Assembly: GCA_963682055.1 (NCBI GenBank) | Contig: OY821741.1 | Span: 7,571,501 to 7,635,500 of the forward strand | Source of the DNA: Primula veris | Lineage: Eukaryota > Streptophyta > Magnoliopsida > Ericales > Primulaceae | Direction of reading: 5' to 3' | DNA: 64,000 nt | Part shown: positions 36,430-46,917 of the stretch, one piece after another | Numbering within the stretch: the stretch's first letter is position 1 | Layout: every line of letters starts with the position of its first letter | Notes under the pieces: model-generated | Told to the model about the DNA's origin: nothing | The model's input: the letters and a program-made list of their open reading frames with translations, nothing else | The model's database searches: none | Made by a program: the position numbers and the translations under genes

Positions 36430-36660
36430 ATATTAATTAAAATAAGCTATTTTTCAAGCTGTTTTAAAATAGCTTAAAAGCTGTTTTTTACACAGCTATT
36501 ACATGGTTTTTTAAACAGCTTTTAAGTTGTTTTTAAATAGCTTAAAAGCTGTTATTTACACAGCTATTACGGGTTTTTTTTAAACAGCTTACAAGCTGTT
36601 TAATTAAACAGATTTTAAGTTGTTTTTAAACAGGTTTTAAGCTGGTTTTACAGTGATTTT
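36430..36660. repeat. AACAGCTT-rich repeats (left)
   Basis: Repeated short units of the kind AAGCTGTTTTTTACACAGCTATTAC are self-complementary in parts. A related block occurs at 39055-39200, inside the other end of the same segment. Confidence 0.65.
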
Positions 36661-36974
36661 GAGGGGGAAATTATGGGGTTAGATCTTTACCGCAATGAGG
36701 TTTTTGAATTCCATGTTTCTTCTGGGATAGTTTTTACCCTTTAATGATTTCTTTTTGCATGTCAGTTTTATCCGTCTCGATTATAACATTGAATTGGGCC
36801 TTATAATATGAATGAACATGTCACAAACATATTTTCTTTCTTCCTAAACAGTTCTGAAGCATTTGTCTCTGGTATTTATGTTGGCTATATTACTCAGATA
36901 AAACAAAGAGCTGCGTAATGTGATCCCGTCATCCCAATTTGGTGATGCTTATCTATTTTGCCTTTTCACATTTC

Positions 36975-37515
36975 AGAACCCCAAATCGTTCTCCTCGTTT
37001 GTGTTGGAGTTCTTTCAAGGTGATTTAAGTTCTGTGTTCTACGACTCTCTCAGTTTTCTTGTTTTTGTCTGATTTAATTCTTTTTTGATTGAAGCTCGCA
37101 TCATGAATCGCTGAAAGCTCAAAAGGCAATTAATGAGGTAAGGTTATTAGTCTGTAGCGCCTACTTGTTTGATTTCCAAGCATTCACTAACTTTTACATA
37201 TGGCAGCTTTTTGTCAAATTCAACATTTACTTTGCTGGTGTTTCTAAAAGCATTCTGGGGACATCAAATGTCAATACAGATGGAACGGATTTTGCTGGTT
37301 TGGTTTCTCAGATCAGTTCTATGAGTTTTGAAACGTCCAACTTACATTGGCGGTAAATATTTCCTCTTTGAACTCATTTGTATATTCTTATTGTTGCATT
37401 GATTATTATGCATCAAGTTTGTTTGTTTATTTTTTCTTTCATTGATGTCTACCTTGCAGGTCCTTGCTGATACATCATCTTCATCGTCATACTTTGCTTG
37501 ATAAACGAATACATG
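36975..37515 (+). pseudogene. Unidentified spliced gene fragment
   Basis: Plus-strand sequence with intron-like borders. A stretch after CATTTCAG ends CTTTCAAG|GTGATT (37019). A second stretch ends TTAATGAG|GTAAGG (about 37137). A third follows CCTTGCAG (37460) and reads VLADTSSSSSYFA then stop. The local GC content is higher than around it. I do not recognise the family. It may be part of a captured gene or an old 3' end. Confidence 0.35.
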
Positions 37516-38138
37516 CATCAAAGAGAAACTATATTTCAGAATAGGACCGGTCAGAGGAATGATAGAAACTCCTATTGTATTTTAGCGTTAGCAAGCATCA
37601 GGAAATACCCATAAAAACTGTAAAAAGTAATTTTTTATTATTTTTTTCTTCAGGTACTCTAAATTTGTATTTATAGAATAAGAGTTGTCCTATTTTTTTT
37701 ATTTATATAATGATGAGCAACATTGCTCTGTTACTTTTCCTTTTTCCTCTTCTCGTTAGTAGAAATGAAATATGTATGTAGTGTTCTTTGCACACAGTAA
37801 TGCTGAACTGTAATGAATGGAAATGTACACTTACAGAGGAATGGAAGTTTCACGGGTGTAGATTAATTATTCATTTCATACACATTCTCCGCATTTCAAC
37901 ATGTCATAAACTTCGCTACTTCCAACTTTATGCAACAGGATCATCAAACTGAAAGAAAAAGATATCTATCTACCTAGGCTATTAATTTGAGACAAAAATA
38001 CATTCAATATACATACGATTTAGCAGTATAATTTACAAGAATTTTCTGGTAAGGACCACATTTTAATTATTTATTTGAAGAAGTGATCTTGCCTAGGAGT
38101 TGAAAACTCAAAGCCAATCTGGGTGAGAAAACGACATT

Positions 38139-38538
38139 TTATCTAATCTTGGCTTTGATTTGCCCTTCAATTGATCCTGCAAAAGCAAACAATGACACGA
38201 AAAAGCAAATGGCGACGTAAATACGAAGAATTATCCACTTCCTTGTCCAAGATCCAACTTTCTTTTGTGTTATATACATTTCCGTTGGGAAGTACATAAC
38301 CAAGGGCCAAAACTTTAAGGAGCCTGCAAATCCTACAACTTGATTGAAGTAAGGGAACATAATTGTAATACATGTGATTAGCGTCACGTAAGCAGTCCGA
38401 AAGCACAACCATAGGAGATCACCTTAATTCCGGAAACAATGGGATATTTAAAATGTAATCGTGATTTACGAATTTGCTGTATGGTAATTTTCTGGAAATC
38501 ACTCCTTCCAAATATGCATATAGTGGCTGACTGAAGAC
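38139..38538 (-). pseudogene. Amino acid permease (AAP) last-exon fragment, frameshifted
   Basis: Read from 38538 after an acceptor-like TTTTGCCAG, the frame gives VFSQPLYAYLEG...PYSKFV, like the AAP segment after its conserved exon border. It then breaks at a TGA around 38425. The next frame continues with the AAP C-terminus (CFRTAYV, FPYFNQVVGFAGSLKFWPL, FPTEMYITQKK, then a final membrane helix) to a stop at 38139. One net frameshift separates the parts. AAPs are proton-coupled amino-acid importers with about ten membrane spans; only the last ones are here and no upstream exon is nearby. It lies inside the inverted-repeat-bounded segment, so it was probably captured. Confidence 0.8.
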
Positions 38539-39054
38539 CTGGCAAAATATGTATGAAACAACACTCTAGTTATTTCGAAAACAAAGAAACATGGATTTCT
38601 TTTCTGTGAATACTTTCTATATTAATTAAGATACATTCTGAAGTTTTTTCACAATCAGTTTTTTTTTTTTATAGTTTTTATAAGTTGGGTGTTCCCAGGA
38701 TACTTCTCCAAAAACTGTTTCTAGGAGTAAAGATGCTAAACACATTTCTGCAATCAATTTAATCAAAACCGACATAAATAAACCGACAAAACCGACATTT
38801 CCCTGAAATCCTCCAATTAAATGGACAACAATGCATGCATTGGGAAAATCAATAAGCCAATAGGGCTCGTAAAATCCAAATCATGTTAATAGATTCCCAG
38901 GTGTGGAATCCTGTTATTCAGTAATCTTTTTAAGGCAATTCTCACATTTGCTTCTAAGCACAAAACTTTCTGGCTAGTTTGCTGAATATTCAAATTTTTT
39001 AGTTTAAGGCAAAAACTTAATATCATTCATCGTCTTAGCTCGTTCAGGCTTTTT

Positions 39055-39545
39055 AAGCAGCTATTAAGCTGTTTTTTACACAGCTATTACGTTGCTTTTT
39101 AAATAGCTTAAAAACTGCTAAAAAAACAGTTTAAAAAACATCTTAAAAGCTGTGTAAAAACCAACTTTTAAGCTGTGGTAAAAACAGCTTAATGACGACC
39201 AAACAATTAGTAATAAATATCTAAATAAACAAATTTGAATAAAAACCCTATTTTTTTTTATAAAACGAGAAAAATATCAACAACCCTAAGTTTTTTTTAA
39301 TTAATATACAACTAATATTTATGCAAACAAAGTAATTAACATAAAAATCAACAATTTTTTTTAAAAAAACCTAATTTTCAAAACGGATAAATATTAATAA
39401 ACTCTAACTATTTTTGTTTTTTACAATCAAAACAAGATAAGGAAACCAAACAATTAGTAATAAATATCTTAATAAACAAATTTGAATAAAAACCCTATTT
39501 TTCTATAAAACGGGACAAATATCAACAACCTTAATTTTTTTAATT
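39055..39545. repeat. AACAGCTT repeats plus a 247-bp spaced duplication
   Basis: 39055-39200 carries AAGCTGTTTTTTACACAGCTATTAC units. The phrase AACAATTAGTAATAAATATC with its downstream 90 bp occurs at about 39203 and again at about 39449. Confidence 0.65.
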
Positions 39546-39903
39546 AATATAAAGAAACAACAAGCAATTATAATCGCTACGTGAATAATCAATTAATCAA
39601 TTGGCATATTTTATATCTTTTTTCCTATTTTACAAATTGAAACTACAAAAAATAAATAATAAACTAGGGAATAAAGAAATACCTTGAATTAGGGTATTTT
39701 TTTTGATTGGTGATTTGAGGGTTTTTTTGACGACATTTGATTGGTGTTTTGGGATTATTTTTTTGAGAAATTTGATGGTTATGGTTTTTATTTTGGTTGA
39801 TTTGAGTTTTTTTTTTTTGACGCAAGGAAAGAGAAAGAGAACGCATGGACTGTAATTTGACGGGGGACTGACTGTGTAATTTTTCAGTACAAAACGTAGA
39901 TTT

Positions 39904-40231
39904 TATCTACAGTTTGTAGATTTTTTTACTGGTCTGTAGATTTTTTTTTACGGTTTGTATAAAAAAATATACGGTCTGTGTGTTTTTTCAAAAAAAATGT
40001 AGTAGAAAAATCCAGCCTCAAACTAAAACGCACTCACAATGCAGGTAGTTTCATAGTTACCGGAAAAGTCTATTTGCATTTTAGAAATCATGTTTCCCGA
40101 TTCTCGTTTTTGTTTTCCCATTATTTCACCCTAATCTTTTTTCATTTATTCCACGTTTCAAGTTTTCGTTTCTGGTTTCGATTTCACTTTCTGGATAACT
40201 ATAAAGTATACAGTTAAAAAAACACGGAGTA
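39904..40231. other. Spacer right of the Mutator-like segment
   Basis: It begins with several TTTGTAGATTTTTTTAC-like units (39905-39960), which may belong to the element end. The rest has no recognisable gene. Confidence 0.45.
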
Positions 40232-40367
40232 CACTACAAAAAAAAAGTTAAAATAGTAATAGAAACTGTAACGGTTTTTTTTTGTTACAATCTTATTATC
40301 TATAACTTTTATAACAATTTTGTGACATATTTAGATCTTAGTCAATCAAAATTATTGTTTTGCAGTG
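40232..40367 (+). mobile_element. CACTA-type MITE, copy 5
   Basis: It starts CACTACAAAA and ends TTTTGCAGTG, with the 3-bp duplication GTA (40229-40231 and 40368-40370). It is shorter and more diverged than the copies near 4-9 kb. Part of a further copy (TTACAACTTTTATAACAG) lies at 40444-40510 without ends. Confidence 0.75.
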
Positions 40368-40860
40368 GTAGAAAAGTCGTTACTTTAGACCATTTCTTAA
40401 TTCAAAATAATAATATAAAAAAAACAGAATCAGAGAGAGATGGTGTTACAACTTTTATAACAGTTTTTTAAAATAGTGACGAATTTGTTACAATTTTGTG
40501 ATATGTTTTTAAAATTATACTCCATTAATTGTCTTGTATGAATTTACGTGCAATTTTAACCGGCTTATAACATGTATCAAAATTGTCGAAATGACAAATT
40601 TTAAAACTAAATCATGTAATTTAATGTTTTAACTATACAATTAACTTTTAAAATTTTTCATTTCTATAATTTTGATAGACCGATCAAAATTACTTACAGT
40701 TTTATAACGAACAATTAATTGAAAACGGATCGATTAAACAAAAAAAAATAAAAAAAATAAATGACCATTATATTTAAAATGAAACCACATTGACCAAAAT
40801 TAAAAATCTTATAAAAAATATTCAGACTATTTTTATAACCAAAAATAAAAAAAAAAGCAG

Positions 40861-40888
40861 AACCAGAGAGAGAGAGAGAGAGAGAGAG
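40861..40888 (+). promoter_or_regulatory. GA-repeat leader of the 190-aa gene
   Basis: A (GA)n run ends directly at the start codon at 40889. It is a 5' UTR microsatellite of the kind also seen before the ITPK and RCD1 genes. Confidence 0.5.
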
Positions 40889-43800
40889 ATGGTGCTATGG
40901 GAGATCACACTAGGAACAGCTTATTTTTTGGGATTAAAAAGGACTTATAGACTTGCACTTAAAATCCAACGTCGTTTTTTTTATCCCAATTATCCTAAAC
41001 TACTTCATTTCTCTCACAGGTTCTTTTCTTTTTTTATTTATTTTTATCATTTTTTTTTAATTTTTTTTCTATTATCTGGTAAAGAACTGAGCTTTTTACT
41101 TATTTCCTATCTGGGTTTCTCATAAGTATTAATAAAAGTATGTTAAGAGTAATTAATATTGTATAATTTTAATGTCATGCTTTTTAGATAATATAAGTAG
41201 CTAATATTTGTACTTACCAATGCTCATTTAATCATTTTATCCTAAACTACTTAATTTCTCTCACAGGTTCTTTTCTATAGATCATTTAGTATTTATTTCT
41301 ATCATTTTTTTTAATTTTTTTTTCTATTATCTGGTAAAGAACTGAGCTTTTTACTTATTTCCTATCTGGGTTTCTCATAAGTATTAATAAAAGTATGTTA
41401 AGAGTAATTAATATTGTATAATTTTAATGTCATGCTTTTTAGATAATATAAGTAGCTAATATTTGTACTTACCAATGTTCATTTAATCATTTTATCCTAA
41501 ACTACTTAATTTCTCTCACAGGTTCTTTTCTATAGATCATTTAGTATTTATTTCTATCATTTTTAATTTTTTTTTTCTATTATCTGGTAAAGAACTGAGC
41601 TTTTTACTTATTTCCTATCTGGGTTTCTCATAAGTATTAATAAAAGTATGTTAAGAGTAATTAATATTGTATAATTTTAATGTCATGCTTTTTAGATAAT
41701 ATAAGTAGCTAATATTTGTACTTACCAATGTTCATTTAATCATTTTACTACTTAATTTCTCTCACAGGTTCTTTTCTATAGATCATTTAGTATTTATTTC
41801 TATCATTTTTAATTTTTTTTTTTCTATTATCTGGTAAAGAACTGAGCTTTTTACTTATTTCCTATCTGGGTTTCTCATAAGTATTAATAAAAGTATGTTA
41901 AGAGTAATTAATATTGTATAATTTTAATGTCATGCTTTTTAGATAATATAAGTAGCTAATATTTGTACTTACCAATGCTCATTTAATCATTTTATCCTAA
42001 ATTTCCTAAACTCCTTAATTTCTCTCACATGTTTTTAAAAAAAAAAAAGAAAGAAAGATCATTTACTAAATTTTTTATCATGCTTTTCTTTTCTTTTAAT
42101 ATCTTATTTGGGTTTCTCATGAATATTAAGATAAGTTAGTTATAGTAATTAACATAATCATAATATTAATAGCTAAACTCCTTGATTTCTCTCACAGGTT
42201 TCCTTTTTTCCTTTTTAAAAAAAAATATTTAATGTTTTTATCATGCTTTTATTTTCTATTATCTGGTAAAAAAACTGAGCTTTTTTCTAATCTCCTATCA
42301 GGGTTTTTCATGAGTAATTAATATAATTATAATTTTATTATCTAGTATTTGTAGTTAACAAAGCTTATTTAGTCATTTAATCATTTAGGTGTAATTTTTT
42401 TTATCATGTGTTTTTCTTGTATTAGTATATGTGGTAAAGAACTGAGCTTTTTACTTATTTACTATCTGGGTTTCTCATGCATGTTAAGAAAAGTTAGTTA
42501 GAGTAATTAATATGATTATAATTTAAAATGCCCTTCAAATATACCAATAGCTAGTAGTAGTACTTAATGCTCTAAAATTTCATTTAATTTTTTAATCTTG
42601 CTTTTCAATTCTATTATCTGGTAAATAACTGAACTTTCTCTTAGGGTGTGTTTGGAACCCGGAAAACTCTTGGGAAAATGAAAATAAAAATGATTTTCCG
42701 AGAAAACATTTTCTTGTGTTTAGTTGCATAGGAAAGCCAATGGATAAAAAAACAAAAGAAAGTGAGAGAAAACTTTGTGTGTATAATGAGAGAAACCATT
42801 TTCCTTCCAAAAGTGGAAGGAAAATAAAAACAAATAGGAAAATTGGGACTAGCTCTCTCTCTCTCCCTCTTTTTTTTCTTTTCGTTTCTCTTGATTTCCA
42901 ACTTTCCAAACACATGCCCGGAAAATGATTTCAAGTTCATTTTCCTTGGTTTGCTTTCTTTTCCTTTTATTTTCTTTTCCGTAACATTTTCCGGGTTCCA
43001 AACACCCTTAATCTCCTACATATTTGGTTATTTGGGTTTCTCATGAATGTTAAGAAAACTTAGTTAGAATATAGATGATTATAATTTTAAAGTTATGCCC
43101 TTTAGATTATACCAATAGCAAATATTTGTACTTACCAATGCTCATTTAATCATTTAGTTCTTTAATCATACTTTTCTTTTTATCTGTCTGATAAAGAACT
43201 AATCTTTCTCCTAATCTTCTATATGGGTTTCTCATGAATATAAAGAAAGTTAGTTAGAGTAATTAATATGATTATATTTTTAATAATTCGTCCTTTAGAT
43301 AATAACAATAGCTAATATTTATACTTACGAATGCTCGTTTAATCATTTAAATTCTTTTATCATGCTTTTCTTTTCCATTATCTGGTAAAGAACTGAGCTT
43401 TCTCTTAATCTCCTGTTTCGGTTTCTCATGAATATAAAGAAAGTTAGTTAGAGTAATTAATATGATTATATTTTTAATAATTCGTCCTTTAGATAATAAC
43501 AATAGCTAGTATTTATACTTACGAATGCTCGTTTAATCATTTAAATTCTTTTATCATGCTTTTCTTTTCCATTATCTGGTAAAGAACTGAGCTTTCTCCT
43601 AATCTCCTGTTTGGGTTTCTCATGAATGTTAAGAAAAGTTAGTTTAGAGTACTTACTATGAATGTCTATGATCGTACTTTAAATGGTATACCCTTTAGAT
43701 AATAGCAACGGTTCCGGGGCACATACTATACATTTTATTTACTAAAATTAATGTCATATGCACATTATGCGTAATATTCCATAAACACCATTTACTTACC

Positions 43801-46800
43801 ATATTCTAACATCGTATCAAACTTATCACCAATGTTATCATTTACACCTTAGCATGTGTCATGGGTTTACATGTTAGCATTTCTCTATAGCTAATACATT
43901 ATTTGTACTTACCAATGCTCATTTAGTAATTGGGAAATGCTAACTTGTGCCCCCATGGCACATGTAAAGGGTAAATGATTACCTATGTGATAATAATATT
44001 TATAAATATTAAATGATATTAAAAATTTGGTAAGTATTTGATGTTTATGCATTATTTAGCATACATCACTTACTATGTATTAACATCATAAATGCTCTAC
44101 AACAATATTTTAGGAAATAAAATGTATATTAACATGTGTCAGCGGAACCGCTAATAATTAATATGATATATGATAGGTAAATTAAAGATAAATTATCACC
44201 TCTATATTTTGGGACAAACCAAAATAAAATAGAAAGTGGATTAGTACTGATTTATTAGATGTTCATTGTTTTTTGTCAATATGATTAGTGACTGGGATGG
44301 AACCAGGAAACTTAAATGGGAAGGATTAACATTCTATATGAAATTTTTATTTTTATTTATAATAAGGAGGGGACGAAACGCTGATTTTTGAAGATTATCA
44401 AAATACAGTAGATGGCATAAAATAAAATAACTTTTTCATCAATTTTTATCATAATGGGAAGGGAAAGAGCTGTTCTCCTAGGTCCTTCTGTGATAAGTGG
44501 TGAAACTTGAACTCGTTTATGGGCGTTTACTTTTTCTTACTATTTAGAAGAAGAATTATTCCCCTCATGTATTTGTGCCAAAATCTTCTAATTATAGCAA
44601 TCTGGTTCCCACGAGGACAATATTATTCTTATACCCTTGGTTACTGTTGATTTTCCTATAGAGTACAAGAAATGTGTGTAATCTTGGAATTGTGATTTAG
44701 TGCAGTATTGTGTGGAGAGATATTCTCCCCTCTTGTATTTGTGCCAAAATCTTCCAATTATAGCAATCTGCTTCCGATAAATAAAAAAAAAATTTGGAAA
44801 AAAAAGTTCATCCTTTGGTTTCTCAAACCGCACTAGTATTGCATTTCAGTAGAGTTGATGAAAATGGAATAATCGTGAAACTTTTAGATGGCACGGTATG
44901 GTTTTTGCATCTGCTGGCTTAGTGAAAAAGCTGGGTCAATCCAGCTTAACATCTCTAGTTTTGCTGCCTAGAAATTTAAAGTCCTCGGAGTTTAAGCTGT
45001 CAACCATATACACCTCTACCTGTAAGTTATACGCAAACAAAAGAAAATAACTTGACTTTAAACCCTGCGATTGTGTAAGTCCTTTATTTGTTATCAGATG
45101 TAAGTATTAGAATTTCATGCGACCTTTAGCAGAACAATTAAATTAAGCCTTTCTCAAAATAGGTAAATATACACAACTCAATGGGTAAGTTAGCTAATCA
45201 ATTTTAATCATGGTGAAATCTTCAGAAAAGATTGAAGCTTTTATTTTGGAAATCAAAATTTGGGGAAAGCAGTATAGAAAACATGTCTGAGTTGAACTTT
45301 TATGATATTCGTTTCTACATGTGAACATCCAGCTTTGCTGTCATGTACACTTGGAGCATTTTTGGTACTTATGTGCTCACTAGCTCTTTTAGCAAAGAAT
45401 TCTCAAGGGATTAAAGTATTGTGCAATAATAAAAAGTAAATGCTGGGAGTTGGGTACTTAGAAACGTGTGTTGAAGTAGACGATTGTTTTGTCGCTTTTA
45501 CATGTTTTTATGTCTTATCCTTTACATTATATTTTAAAATGATTAGCTTATCCATCTCGTATATGAAGGATTTTCATTACCATGCTCTCCCAGTCCCTTG
45601 TAGTTTCACGTATTAGAATGATCTGCATTTTATGGCAACTTATAGTTTCTATGTGGAATGTAGTGTAGAATGTAGCTGTGATTCTTTTAATCAGGTGTTC
45701 TTAGTAACTTATTAATTCAGGCAACAGCAAAAAGTCTCTCTCGTTAAATTCTCCTTAATTCTGCATTTCAACCATAGCAACTGCATTCCTTTGATTTGTT
45801 ATCATCACTCGGCCGATGTTGCTCATTTGTTTTACGAATCCTTTTAGCCCCTTACCCCAAATCCTCCATTTATTCATTTACTCTTTTGTTCTCATCTAGT
45901 TCCACAGTGATTTTATGTTTCTATTAAAATGCGAATAAATGGGTTAATGTTGCTAGGTCTTGAAACCAACTTTCGGAACTATTCATATCCTCCTTTTCCA
46001 TTTGGCTTTCTTATTTGTTACCCTTAAAAATTTCCCATAATGTCCTTACATCCAACCTTTCAAAGTAAAATTTAGGGTATTTTTTATTTGCAAGACTGAT
46101 TTCATTTATGGAATTGGGTATTTGGTTCGCAAAAGTGGAGACTTTTTCCTTAAAGTTCAACTGTGCGACTTGAATCATTAGGGTTTGTTCGTGCGTTATA
46201 GTCTAAGACACAATGATGGACCCAAAAACTATTTAAGTTAACAAATGGGCCCAAAGTGATTTTATTTAAAACTAAGCAAAGAAAGGGTGAAAAAGGATAT
46301 TTTGTCAGTATGGGGGAGAGCCATGCCGGTCTCATGCCACCTTTGGCTCTTAGTTTTCCTCCGAGAATACGAACTTTGTGTTTGTGTTGGATACTGCTAT
46401 TTGCGTTACCATTATAATTACTAGCATAACTATGATGTAAAGTTTTGCAATATTGATTTTTTTTTATTGGCATAGACGAACTCGGGCAGCATTTGATATT
46501 GCACTCACAGTCCATAGAAACATACAACAGAGAGATCTTGAAGTTGGTCGAAATTTCGGTAACTGGATTCTTCGATGGCTTGATAAGATGAAACCTGAGG
46601 CAGAAATACGTGGGTCCCGAGTTGGTAATTTCACCCCCAAAAGAAACATAAATTCAAAAACAAAGAAACCGATAACTGGTTCTCAACAAGGTAAAACTCC
46701 AGGGGGTTTCCAAAAATTCAGTACATACAGAAATATCAATTCTAGCAGGCGCCTCTTTGCCTCGTCGAATATCTCAGGAATTGATAATGGGAGCAATATT

Positions 46801-46917
46801 CAGTATAGGCGTTTTAGCTTTGTGGGGCCCGAAGAAGTTAGACAAAGGAATAAAATAGGAGTTGCTTCTGGTGGAGTGATCCGTAAAGACATAATGCAGT
46901 GGATGCTGCAAAATTAA
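40889..46917 (+). CDS. Conserved plant protein of unknown function, two exons (190 aa)
   Basis: Exon 1 is 40889-41019 and exon 2 is 46476-46917. The donor CTCACAG|GTTCTT and the acceptor TTGGCATAG|ACGAAC join in phase 2 (AG+A = Arg44). The protein begins MVLWEITLGTAYFLGLKRTY, with a short hydrophobic N-terminus that may be a membrane or organelle-targeting segment. A basic helix-rich part and the block RDLEVGRNFGNWILRWLDKM follow, then a low-complexity basic tail ending MQWMLQN. I have the impression of a small plant-specific family with this N-terminal half, but no function is known to me. The intron is 5456 bp and filled with a tandem array and MITEs. The frame upstream of 46476 is intron. 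Confidence is high for both exons, moderate for their join. Confidence 0.75.
40990..43690 (+). repeat. Tandem array carrying copies of the exon 1 splice donor
   Basis: Units of about 250 bp recur. The phrase AAAGAACTGAGCTTTTTACT is at 41081, 41336, 41589 and 41836 (spacing 255, 253, 247). The first four units are nearly identical, and later ones (to 43690) are shorter (170-200 bp) and diverged. Several early units contain TACTTAATTTCTCTCACAG|GTTCTTTTC, a copy of the last bases of exon 1 plus the GT donor. Thus the duplicated unit spans the exon-intron border of the 190-aa gene. One later unit is split by the MITE at 42644. Confidence 0.9.
42644..43007. mobile_element. Harbinger-like foldback MITE, copy 2
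   Basis: The ends GGGTGTGTTTGGAACCCGG / CCGGGTTCCAAACACCC are inverted repeats and the target duplication is TTA (42641-42643, 43008-43010). Neighbouring repeat units show the uninterrupted site CTTTCTCTTAATCTCCT (about 43400), which proves the insertion point. It is related to the element at 21891. Confidence 0.92.
43708..44152. mobile_element. Two MITE copies in inverted orientation
   Basis: The left copy (CGGTTCCGGGGCACAT... to TTAGCATTTCTC, about 43708-43888) and the right copy (GGGAAATGCTAAC... to GTCAGCGGAACCG, about 43928-44152) are reverse complements. The 40-bp spacer is a piece of the tandem-array unit (AGCTAATA...ACTTACCAATGCTCATTTA). This suggests two insertions, or one insertion followed by inverted duplication, within the array. 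Confidence 0.7.
44153..46475 (+). other. 3' part of the 190-aa gene intron
   Basis: AT-rich intron. A short direct duplication (GTATTTGTGCCAAAATCTTC, at 44569 and 44737) lies 168 bp apart. No gene. Confidence 0.55.

Larger units (their letters stand above)
36113..39903. mobile_element. Mutator-like (Pack-MULE-like) segment with captured gene pieces
   Basis: DNA at 36170-36430 reappears inverted at 39545-39845. Shared blocks include TACCCTAATTCAA, TATTTCTTTATTCCCTA, AGTTTCAATTT and AGATATAAAATATGCC. Weaker inverted similarity continues outward to about 36110 and 39903 (ATCTACGGTTT / AAACGTAGAT). Long inverted repeats around non-transposase gene fragments are the hallmark of Pack-MULEs. The interior holds an amino-acid-permease exon and other spliced-looking DNA. 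No transposase and no 9-bp duplication were found, so the class is inferred and the ends are approximate. Confidence 0.6.

Noticed and set aside
40790..40888. Upstream ATG at 40790 for the 190-aa gene
   Set aside because: The extension is Lys-rich translation of AT-rich DNA followed by a GA repeat (RERERE); the ATG at 40889 opens the conserved-looking part.
42592..43046. Open frames on both strands near 42.8 kb
   Set aside because: They lie in the purine/pyrimidine-biased arms of a foldback MITE.
46453..46475. ATG at 46453 as start of the second exon frame of the 190-aa gene
   Set aside because: It sits in the poly(T) tract before the acceptor; the phase match with exon 1 is more convincing.
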